Shown here one piece after another: positions 45,237-51,777 of a stretch of 64,000 bases of DNA. Origin of the DNA: Fontivita pretiosa (GTDB lineage Bacteria > Planctomycetota > Phycisphaerae > Tepidisphaerales > Tepidisphaeraceae); contig NZ_CP191258.1 in the NCBI RefSeq assembly GCF_050410795.1, forward strand, positions 4,340,001 through 4,404,000, in the 5' to 3' direction. The translations under genes and the position numbers were made by a program. The notes beneath the pieces were generated by a model, which was not told where the DNA came from, did not search any database, and worked only from the letters and a program-made list of their open reading frames with translations. Every line of letters starts with the position of its first letter. Within the stretch, counting starts at the first letter, position 1.

Positions 45237-46847
45237 ATGAAGCATCGAGCGGCGATTCTCCATTATGGCTGTGCGGTGGTGTCGGTGGCCGTGGCGTTGG
45301 GGGCGGTGCGCGGCATCGGACCCGCCGCCACAGGCGTGGCGCCGCTCTTTTTCGCCGCGGTGATGATCAGCTCCTGGTACGGCGGCCTGGGGCCGGGACT
45401 GCTCGCCTGCGCGCTGGCCGGGCTGGCGACCACCTTCTTCATCATCGAGCCGATCCATTCCTTTGCCATTGGGACCGACGACCTGATCCGCGAGATCATG
45501 TTCGTCGCGGTCTCGGTGTTGATCAGTTCACTGCACACCTCGACGCGTCGATCGGAGCTTCGCTATCGCCAGGCGATGGAGCAGGCCAATGCCGCCAACA
45601 GCGCCAAGGACCGTTTTCTGGCGGTTCTCAGCCACGAGCTGCGGAACCCGCTGACGCCAGTGCTGGCGGCGGCGACGCTGCGCAGCGACGACGCGCAGCT
45701 CGATTCGGCCATTCGCGAGGATTTCCGCATGATCCGTCGCAACATCGAGCTGGAAGCCAGGCTGATCGACGACCTGCTCGATTTGAATCGCCTGGCCCGG
45801 GGCAAGCTGGCGCTGGCTCGCCAGACGATCGATATTGGCGCCACAGTTCGCGACGCCGTCGCCATCTGCATGCCGGAGCTGAACAGCAAGGATCTCAGGC
45901 TGGTGATGCACGACACGGCCACGCGGCGAGAGGTACACGCCGACCCCGTGCGGCTGCGGCAGGTCTTCTGGAATCTGCTGAAGAACGCGATCAAGTTCAC
46001 AGACTGTGGCGGGGTCATTACGGTGGCGATCCGAGATGCTGTGAGCTGCGAGCTGCCCGGGCAGACCGGCGGCGCCGTTGAAGTTGAAGTTGCCGACACA
46101 GGCATAGGGATAGCGCCGCAGGCTTTGGGCAGGATCTTCGACGCCTTCGAACAGGGCCAGGAATCGATCGCGCGTCATTTTGGAGGTCTTGGGCTGGGGC
46201 TGGCCATTGCGCGGGCGCTGGTGGTGGCGCACCGGGGAAGTATTGCTGCCCACAGCGACGGGCCGGGGCGAGGCGCTCGTTTCACGGTTTGCCTGCCGGC
46301 GCGCACACCAGCAGCCCAGACGACTGCGGCGCCGCCGGTTGCACCGGATAAGGCCAACGGGCGCGCAGCCGAAGGCAACGCGGCGGACGGACTGCACATC
46401 CTGCTGGTGGAGGATCATGCCGATACCGCGCGCCTGCTGGCGCGGCTGCTGGAACGATCCGCACATCGCGTCTGTCCTGCCAGTTCAATCAAAGAGGCAT
46501 TAAGCATGGCCCGGGAAGCGACAGACAATCGCAAGTTCGACCTGGTCATCAGCGACATTGGATTGCCCGACGGCAGCGGCATCGATCTCATGCGCGAGCT
46601 GCGACGCACGTACGGGCTGCCGGGTATTGCGTTGACCGGATATGCGATGGAGTCGGACATCCGCGCCTGCGCCGAGGCTGGATTCATTGAGCACGTTGCC
46701 AAGCCAGTGGATCTGGCCCGGCTGGAGAGCGCGATTCGCGTGGTGGTTAAGAAGCGGTCCCACCCGCCAGCGCCGCCGGTGTCGTCGTCGATGCTGCCGA
46801 ACGGTCCGACGTCTGCGCGTCGCGCCGATTCTCCCGCTTGCCATTGA
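45237..46847 (+). CDS. Hybrid sensor histidine kinase/response regulator
   Basis: A 536-residue membrane kinase. The N-terminal 100 residues have several hydrophobic segments with the DUF4118/KdpD-like pattern (LFFAAVMISSWYGGLGPGLL). Then HisKA with the phosphorylated His in FLAVLSHELRNPLTPVLAA, HATPase with N-box LKNAIKFTD and G-boxes DTGIGI and GGLGLGLAIAR, and a C-terminal receiver domain (HILLVEDHADTARLL, phosphoacceptor Asp in LVISDIGLPDGSG, Lys in VAKPVD). No cognate output regulator is encoded nearby, so signalling may end in another protein. It begins 74 bp after the oxidoreductase gene. Confidence 0.92.
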   Translation: MKHRAAILHYGCAVVSVAVALGAVRGIGPAATGVAPLFFAAVMISSWYGGLGPGLLACALAGLATTFFIIEPIHSFAIGTDDLIREIMFVAVSVLISSLHTSTRRSELRYRQAMEQANAANSAKDRFLAVLSHELRNPLTPVLAAATLRSDDAQLDSAIREDFRMIRRNIELEARLIDDLLDLNRLARGKLALARQTIDIGATVRDAVAICMPELNSKDLRLVMHDTATRREVHADPVRLRQVFWNLLKNAIKFTDCGGVITVAIRDAVSCELPGQTGGAVEVEVADTGIGIAPQALGRIFDAFEQGQESIARHFGGLGLGLAIARALVVAHRGSIAAHSDGPGRGARFTVCLPARTPAAQTTAAPPVAPDKANGRAAEGNAADGLHILLVEDHADTARLLARLLERSAHRVCPASSIKEALSMAREATDNRKFDLVISDIGLPDGSGIDLMRELRRTYGLPGIALTGYAMESDIRACAEAGFIEHVAKPVDLARLESAIRVVVKKRSHPPAPPVSSSMLPNGPTSARRADSPACH

Positions 46848-46854
46848 GCTGGCG

Positions 46855-47052
46855 CTAAGCCGCGAACGCGATATCCCTGGATTCGTCGGGCGGGCAATAG
46901 CGGCGTGCGTACCACTCCTGGTCTGGCCGGTCGCTCACCCTGGCCTCGGGGCCATACAGCGCTTCTACCATCAGCTTGGCATCCGCTTCATCAGACGCCT
47001 CAACCCATCCCCGCAACCGGCCCTGTTTGTCGTGAACGAAGAACGTTTTCAT
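46855..47052 (-). CDS. Small hypothetical protein
   Basis: A 65-residue ORF (MKTFFVHDKQGRLRGWVEAS...) with balanced composition and GAGAG ahead of the ATG. It is acidic to neutral, with no signal peptide, and a WYARRYCPP motif near the end. I do not recognise it. It is convergent with the kinase gene, 7 bp apart. The regular amino-acid pattern makes it a plausible real gene, but a chance ORF cannot be excluded. Confidence 0.5.
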   Translation of the reverse strand: MKTFFVHDKQGRLRGWVEASDEADAKLMVEALYGPEARVSDRPDQEWYARRYCPPDESRDIAFAA

Positions 47053-47244
47053 AGTTTGGCTCTCGTCATTTGTTGTTCTGTTACGAGCTGTTCAGCGAAC
47101 GTGTCGCAGTGGACAGGGAAGCAAGAAACGTTCCATCGCCCCTGGGCCACGGCGCAGGGATTCGGGACGGCAAACTGTCGCGGGAAGGTGGACCTGCCAG
47201 ACCCGACTTGGACGCGTGATTCAAGGTCTTTGGCTCATGCCCGA

Positions 47245-48138
47245 CTATACGCCGCGGAGGAAATCAAGCGAGTGCAGCAGGGCCGCCTTCTCGCCGGCCT
47301 CGCTGCCGTTGAAGTTCTCGTCCTCCAGCTCGACGCACACACCACCTTTGTAGCCCGCGGACTGAAGGATGCGGAAGATCTCGCCCCAGCGCGCCACACC
47401 GTGACCGGGAATCGTGTAGCGCCACGTCCACTCGCCGAAACCGTGAGGCTTGGCGAAGGCCGCGCCTTGCGTGCCGTATTCGTACAGAGCGTCGGCATCG
47501 AGGTCGGTATCCTTGGCGTGGACGTGCTTCACGTGCGGCGCGAACTCGCGGAGAAAACGAATGTGATCCACGCCCAGGCGAATCAGGTGCGATGGATCGT
47601 AGTTGATCCCCGCGCCGCGGCCAACGTCCTTCAGAAACGCGCGCACGGTCTCCGGCGTGCAGCCGAGGTTGGCCAGGTACGGCGCGCCCCCGGGCCAGCC
47701 CTCCACCACCAGCCAGGCTCCATGCTCGGCGCATGCGTGCGCGATCGGGGCGAAGCACTCCACGGCCAGGTCGTAGTTTTGTGCCCGAGGTCTGGTTGGA
47801 TCGGCAGGGATGATGCAGGTGAAAAACACCTTTGCGCCCGCAGGCGCCAGACGTTGGATGTACTCGATGTTGCGGGCGATCAGCTCTTTGCGCGCGCCGG
47901 AGTCATCGGCCATGATCCGGCCAAAATCCAGCAGGTCGATCGATCCCACGTCCAGGCCGGCGTCGCGCACGGTCTTGAGGTCCTCGATCGAAACGTTCAT
48001 CAGATCCAGCAGCGCAAAGCCGCTGGACCTGGCCCATTGCGCCAGTTCCCTGATCGATTTCTTCTGCCAGTCGCTCCAGCCGCGACGAAAGCCGATGGGG
48101 AAACTGCCGGTGCGTGTCACGCCAGGTGATGGATTCAC
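47245..48138 (-). CDS. Sugar phosphate isomerase/epimerase (TIM-barrel, AP endonuclease 2-like)
   Basis: A 297-residue protein from GTG 48138, chosen because AAGGAG lies 6 nt upstream; ATG 48177 is the alternative. Xylose isomerase-like TIM-barrel motifs: GAWLVVEGWPGG, AGINYDPSHLIRLGVD, VKHVHAKDTDL, IPGHGVARWGEIFRIL and CVELEDENFN, with metal-binding Glu, Asp, His, Glu in the expected order. Such enzymes act on inositol or sugar derivatives and are abundant in planctomycetes, often beside Gfo/Idh/MocA oxidoreductases like the one at 44137. A 190-bp gap to the small ORF (47053-47244) shows nothing clear. Confidence 0.88.
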   Translation of the reverse strand: MNPSPGVTRTGSFPIGFRRGWSDWQKKSIRELAQWARSSGFALLDLMNVSIEDLKTVRDAGLDVGSIDLLDFGRIMADDSGARKELIARNIEYIQRLAPAGAKVFFTCIIPADPTRPRAQNYDLAVECFAPIAHACAEHGAWLVVEGWPGGAPYLANLGCTPETVRAFLKDVGRGAGINYDPSHLIRLGVDHIRFLREFAPHVKHVHAKDTDLDADALYEYGTQGAAFAKPHGFGEWTWRYTIPGHGVARWGEIFRILQSAGYKGGVCVELEDENFNGSEAGEKAALLHSLDFLRGV

Positions 48139-48339
48139 TTGATGCTCCTTGGTGTAGCTCGTTGCAGATGTTGTCATCCGCGCCCAGCGGGTTGTCAAAT
48201 GCGCGCGGTGCCAATGACCGCACAAGTGGACGCGTTGATTTGCGGGCTGCGCTGATGTGCTGCCCAGGCGCTCGCAGGCATCCGCGATCCGGGCGATGCG
48301 CAATTGCCAGTCGCACGAACGCTCGCGACGTTTCCAGGG

Positions 48340-48909
48340 CTACTTCTTCAGGAAGTTGGCCAGCAGCCTTTCGCCCTGCTCGGTCAGGAAACTCTCGGGG
48401 TGATACTGCACGCCCTCCAGCGGCCAGGTCTTGTGGCGAATGCCCATGATCTCGTCGTGGTCGGTCCAGGCGGAGATCTCAAAGTCCGCTGGCAGCGTGC
48501 CGTTCTTGATGATCAGGCTGTGATACCGCGTGGCAGTGAAGGGATTGGGCATGCCCTGGTAGATGCTCCGCCCGTCGTGATAAATGCGATCGGTCTTTCC
48601 GTGCATCAGCCGCTCTGCCCGCACCACCTGCGCGCCGCTGACGAAACCGATGCACTGATGCCCCAGGCACACCCCCAGCAACGGAATCTTCGGACCGAAG
48701 TGACGGATGATGTCATTGGAGATGCCGCCCTCGCGAGGCGTGCATGGGCCGGGGCTGATCACGATATGCGTCGGCTTCAGTTCCTCGACCTGCTCGACGC
48801 TGACCTTGTCATTGCGAAAGACCCTGATCACAAGGCCCGGCGCCACCTCTCCGAATCGCTGCACCAGGTTGTACGTGAAGCTGTCGTAGTTGTCGATGAG
48901 CACCAGCAT
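48340..48909 (-). CDS. Anthranilate/aminodeoxychorismate synthase glutamine amidotransferase
   Basis: A 189-residue class I glutamine amidotransferase from ATG 48909 (MLVLIDNYDSFTYNLVQRFG). Catalytic Cys in PLLGVCLGHQCIGF, His-Glu pair in VQYHPESFLTEQGE. TrpG and PabA cannot be separated from sequence; both supply ammonia from glutamine to a chorismate-using partner (TrpE or PabB) in tryptophan or folate synthesis. The motif HGKTDRIYHDG is typical. No partner gene is in the window. A 13-bp terminator hairpin ends 27 nt before the start, suggesting attenuation. Confidence 0.93.
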   Translation of the reverse strand: MLVLIDNYDSFTYNLVQRFGEVAPGLVIRVFRNDKVSVEQVEELKPTHIVISPGPCTPREGGISNDIIRHFGPKIPLLGVCLGHQCIGFVSGAQVVRAERLMHGKTDRIYHDGRSIYQGMPNPFTATRYHSLIIKNGTLPADFEISAWTDHDEIMGIRHKTWPLEGVQYHPESFLTEQGERLLANFLKK

Positions 48910-48936
48910 CGCCAGCCAATCATAGGTCGCGCGCAT

Positions 48937-48970
48937 AAAACAGCAAACGCCCTCGAAAGGGCGTCTGCTG
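48937..48970 (-). terminator. Terminator/attenuator hairpin before pabA/trpG
   Basis: On the minus strand a 13-bp stem (CAGCAGACGCCCT with AGGGCGTTTGCTG, one G-U pair) closes a UUCG tetraloop and is followed directly by TTTT. This is a strong intrinsic terminator shape. The only downstream gene on this strand is the amidotransferase, and there is no upstream gene on this strand to terminate, so it is best read as an attenuator. Confidence 0.7.
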
Positions 48971-49117
48971 CGGGCTATGGGGTTCCGACCCGGGGTTTCA
49001 CGGGTGTGATGGGTCGGAATGCGCGGGCTATGTAATGGAGTCAGACCGGACCGATGAAACAACTCCTCACGTGTTGTATCTGCATCGACCGAATCGTCTC
49101 ATACGGTCCGGCCTGAC
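48971..49117 (-). promoter_or_regulatory. Structured leader RNA upstream of pabA/trpG
   Basis: Besides the terminator, the leader holds two other inverted repeats on the minus strand: a 9-bp stem TTCCGACCC/GGGTCGGAA (48983-49019), and a 14-bp stem GTCAGGCCGGACCG/CGGTCCGGTCTGAC (49040-49117, one G-U pair) enclosing about 50 nt with a further small ACAAC/GTTGT hairpin. No T-box sequence or Trp-rich leader peptide is visible. This looks like a regulatory RNA of unknown class. Confidence 0.5.
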
Positions 49118-49438
49118 GAAGACACAATGAGCGAAGCGCGTGCCGCGCGGCCAATTCGGCGGCGGGGCGGCGCCAGGGCGTTTGCCGGGGTCGGCGGGGC
49201 GTTTGTCGCCGCTTCAAAGCGGCGGCGCGGCGTTGACAGCGATCGAAACGTCGCGGCCAACTACGACGCGCGGGCCAAAATGACGTGGAACCACCGTACG
49301 CCCACTCGCCCCCTCTCGTCCAACTCCGCTCAACTTTTTGATTGTCTGTGTCGCCCGGAGTACCTAACCTATTATCGATCGCTGGCGCGGCGCGTGTTCC
49401 TTAGCCGCTTGCCGCCTCGCCGGCTGTGGAGGAGCCTT
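49118..49438. other. Intergenic region, divergent promoters likely
   Basis: The gap between the pabA/trpG leader and the metallochaperone gene. The plus-strand frame open from 49127 has no recognisable protein and is probably non-coding. A TATTAT hexamer at 49370-49375, in a locally AT-rich patch about 65 bp before the ATG, may be a -10 element for the chaperone gene. Nothing else seen. Confidence 0.35.
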
Positions 49439-49759
49439 ATGCCTGAAGATGTTGCCCACGATGATCTTGCCGTCATCAAAGTGGAAGGCATGCATTGCCA
49501 TCGATGCGAGCAGACGATTCAGAAGGCGCTGGCGTCGCGCCCCGGGGTGCGGGAGGTCGAGGTGGATTTCGCCAGCGGGCAGGCCTCAGTCCTGTATGAT
49601 CGAAATCGAATCACCGTCAGGGAATTGATGGAGACGGTAACGCAGGCGGGCTACCGCGCCACCGGCTTTACCCAGAACCGCGCCGCCAGCCGACGGGGCG
49701 CAAGCGGCCGCCAAAACACCGGCAACAGCCCTTCGGCCAGTTCCCTGCCCCAGCAATGA
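49439..49759 (+). CDS. Heavy-metal-associated (HMA) domain protein, CopZ-like
   Basis: A 106-residue protein from ATG 49439 with GGAGGAG upstream. Residues of about 10-75 form an HMA domain: VIKVEGMHCHRCEQTIQKAL with the metal-binding Cys-x-x-Cys, then VREVEVDFASGQASVLYD and a C-terminal GYRATG. The tail is Ser/Gln/Arg-rich. It is a soluble copper (or similar metal) chaperone by family knowledge. It overlaps the downstream membrane protein gene by 4 bp, so the two are likely partners. Confidence 0.88.
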   Translation: MPEDVAHDDLAVIKVEGMHCHRCEQTIQKALASRPGVREVEVDFASGQASVLYDRNRITVRELMETVTQAGYRATGFTQNRAASRRGASGRQNTGNSPSASSLPQQ

Positions 49760-50307
49760 CTGATGTGCCCATCGGCGCCGATGAATCCGATCGCCGGCTC
49801 CACCGCCTGCGGCTGTTGCTTGATCGACCCATCGAGCAGCGAGTCCGGGAATACAAATACCGATTCGCCCAGGCGATGATTTTCGGCCTGCCGGTTCTGG
49901 GGCTTCAGTGGGTTGGCAACCGGCTGGGCGGCACCGCCGAAGAGGCCGAACGCTGGGTTGCCGTCCTCCAGGCACTGATGGGTGGATGGGTGGTCTATCT
50001 GTCCGCAACGGGGATGCTCGTCGAGCAAGTGCTGCTGATGTCGCGGCCTGCGCGCCCGTCCAGCCGGGCCTGGTGCGGTCGGCGCAACATTCCCGAGCTT
50101 CTGGTCTGCGTTTTTGCCGTTGCGCTGACTCTGTTCAGCCTGCTGTCGGTGACCGGTGTATTTGCGACCGGCCGCCCGTTCTACCGCCCGCTGCTTTTCC
50201 ATTGGGCGGTCATGCTGTTGGCGGGCTGGTGCGGGCTGCGGTGGTGGATGCTGTGGCGCAGCTCCAGCAGGCCCCCGAGCGATTCAAAAACCATGCCCCA
50301 ATTATAA
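49756..50307 (+). CDS. Polytopic membrane protein coupled to metallochaperone
   Basis: A 183-residue protein with about four transmembrane segments (QAMIFGLPVLGLQWVGNRLG, WVAVLQALMGGWVVYLSATG, LLVCVFAVALTLFSLLSVTG, LLFHWAVMLLAGWCGL). The stretch around FGLPVL and LMGGWVVY is reminiscent of the first helices of metal-transporting P-type ATPases, but no ATPase, CPC or phosphorylation domain follows. I do not recognise the family. Coupled by ATGA overlap to the HMA gene, so a role in metal handling is inferred. Confidence 0.65.
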   Translation: MTDVPIGADESDRRLHRLRLLLDRPIEQRVREYKYRFAQAMIFGLPVLGLQWVGNRLGGTAEEAERWVAVLQALMGGWVVYLSATGMLVEQVLLMSRPARPSSRAWCGRRNIPELLVCVFAVALTLFSLLSVTGVFATGRPFYRPLLFHWAVMLLAGWCGLRWWMLWRSSSRPPSDSKTMPQL

Positions 50308-50346
50308 CGCTTGCTGTTGTACCACCAGCGGGCCTAGATTCGTTCG

Positions 50347-50352
50347 TATAAT
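50347..50352 (+). promoter_or_regulatory. -10 element (TATAAT)
   Basis: A perfect TATAAT stands about 17 bp before the start of the riboswitch fold upstream of the TerC gene. No good -35 hexamer is present at 16-18 bp; transcription would start near 50359. Confidence 0.55.
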
Positions 50353-50368
50353 ACGGCAGTAGACGCTC

Positions 50369-50500
50369 CCGACCGGGGAGTAGCCACCCGCATTCGTCGC
50401 GTGCTGACGAGTAGCGGCGGCGGTCGTCGTCATCACGGATGCCCTCCCGGCGACCGCCCATGCGATTGCCCCATGCTTCGCGTCTGGCAAGACCGGTCGG
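50369..50500 (+). promoter_or_regulatory. yybP-ykoY (manganese) riboswitch
   Basis: The leader of the TerC gene has the hallmarks of the yybP-ykoY class: GGGGAGTAGC at the 5' side (50375-50384), GGCAAGACC at the 3' side, and a perfect 8-bp closing stem CCGACCGG/CCGGTCGG (50369-50376 with 50493-50500). Internal GC-rich repeats provide the arms. This class senses Mn2+ and commonly controls TerC/Alx, MntP and P-type ATPase genes. A GCGCGC...GCGCGC stem just downstream (about 50502-50522) could be part of the expression platform. Confidence 0.9.
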
Positions 50501-50593
50501 CAGCGCGCGGGTGATTGCGCGCGGCCGGCCGGTGCTTCGTTGGCACGTGCCTCCGCCGCCCCAAGTGACCCTGGCAAAGGAGGATTAACCCGA

Positions 50594-51727
50594 ATGCTCT
50601 GGATCTGGATCGGTTTCATCGCCCTGGTGCTGTTCCTTCTGGCCTTGGACCTGGGAGTGTTTCACCGCAAGGCCCACGTCGTGACGATGCCCGAGGCGCT
50701 GGGCTGGTCGGCGGTCTGGATCACCCTGGGGCTGCTGTTCAGCGTGTTCGTCTACTTCGGATACGAGAACCACTGGATGGGCCTGGGCACGCGTCCCGAC
50801 GCCGTCGATGGACTGATCAACGACGGCAGCCGCGCAACCGTCAAGTACATCACCGGCTACATCGTCGAAAAGTCCCTGAGCGTGGACAATATCTTCGTGA
50901 TCGCGATGCTGTTCGGGTTTTTCGCGGTGCCGGCGATCTACCAGCATCGCGTGTTGTTCTGGGGCATTCTGGGCGCGCTGGTGATGCGCGGGCTGATGAT
51001 TGGCCTGGGCGCCGCCCTGATCGCCCGTTTCCACTGGATCCTGTACATCTTCGGGGGGTTTTTGATTCTGACGGCGATCAAGATGCTGGTGATGAAGACC
51101 GACCACACCGATCCGGGCGCCAACATCGTCATACGCCTGACACGTCGCCTGTTCCCCGTGACCGACACGTTTCACGGGCAGCACTTCTTCGTTCGCGCCG
51201 GATCCAGCCAGTCGCACGAGCCGATCGCCCCGGCGGGCGCGCCCGTCGCCGACGCGGGCGTGCGTCCGCACGATGCCGCCGTCGCCGTCCTCGAAAAAAC
51301 CGCACGCGGGAAAATCATGCTCACCCCCCTGGCGCTGGCCCTGATCATGGTCGAAACCACCGACCTGATCTTCGCCGTCGATTCCATTCCCGCCATCTTC
51401 GCCATCACCGCCGATCCGTTCCTGGTCTTCACCAGCAACGTCTTTGCCATCCTCGGGCTTCGCAGCCTGTACTTCGCGCTGGCCGGAATGATGGACAAGT
51501 TCCGCTATCTGAAAGTGGCGTTGGCGATCATCCTGGCGGTCGTGGGCGCCAAGATGCTCATGCACACGTGGCTCAAGCAGGTATTGGGTGAGAGCTTCAA
51601 CTTCTATCTGCTGGGGCTGGTGCTGATGATCCTGGCGGGCGGGGTGGTGTTCTCGATCCTGGCCGACCGCCGCGACGCCGCCGCCGATCCTGCCGCGCCG
51701 CCCACATGCCCGGATCACACAATCTGA
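50594..51727 (+). CDS. TerC/Alx family integral membrane protein
   Basis: A 377-residue membrane protein from ATG 50594 (AAGGAGGA upstream). TerC-family motifs: YITGYIVEKSLSVDNIFVIA and LIMVETTDLIFAVDSIPAIF, with acidic residues inside the helices thought to bind Mn2+. About nine helices, and a hydrophilic insert (ARAGSSQSHEPIAPAGAP region) of roughly 50 residues in the middle. Members with a yybP-ykoY leader are manganese exporters or pH-responsive proteins, which fits this gene. It ends 50 bp before the convergent GH31 gene. Confidence 0.93.
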   Translation: MLWIWIGFIALVLFLLALDLGVFHRKAHVVTMPEALGWSAVWITLGLLFSVFVYFGYENHWMGLGTRPDAVDGLINDGSRATVKYITGYIVEKSLSVDNIFVIAMLFGFFAVPAIYQHRVLFWGILGALVMRGLMIGLGAALIARFHWILYIFGGFLILTAIKMLVMKTDHTDPGANIVIRLTRRLFPVTDTFHGQHFFVRAGSSQSHEPIAPAGAPVADAGVRPHDAAVAVLEKTARGKIMLTPLALALIMVETTDLIFAVDSIPAIFAITADPFLVFTSNVFAILGLRSLYFALAGMMDKFRYLKVALAIILAVVGAKMLMHTWLKQVLGESFNFYLLGLVLMILAGGVVFSILADRRDAAADPAAPPTCPDHTI

Positions 51728-51777
51728 AAGCCGGCTGGCGTGTCGATGCATTCGCCGGTTGCGCCCGGATCCTGTGA

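Noticed and set aside
48971..49020. A tRNA-like look (GGTTCCGACCC region) upstream of pabA/trpG
   Set aside because: No acceptor stem, anticodon arm or CCA-adjacent pairing can be built; the inverted repeats fit a leader RNA better.
49127..49438. Extension of the HMA protein to 210 residues
   Set aside because: The extra 104 residues are Arg-rich and without similarity, while ATG 49439 has a strong GGAGGAG site.
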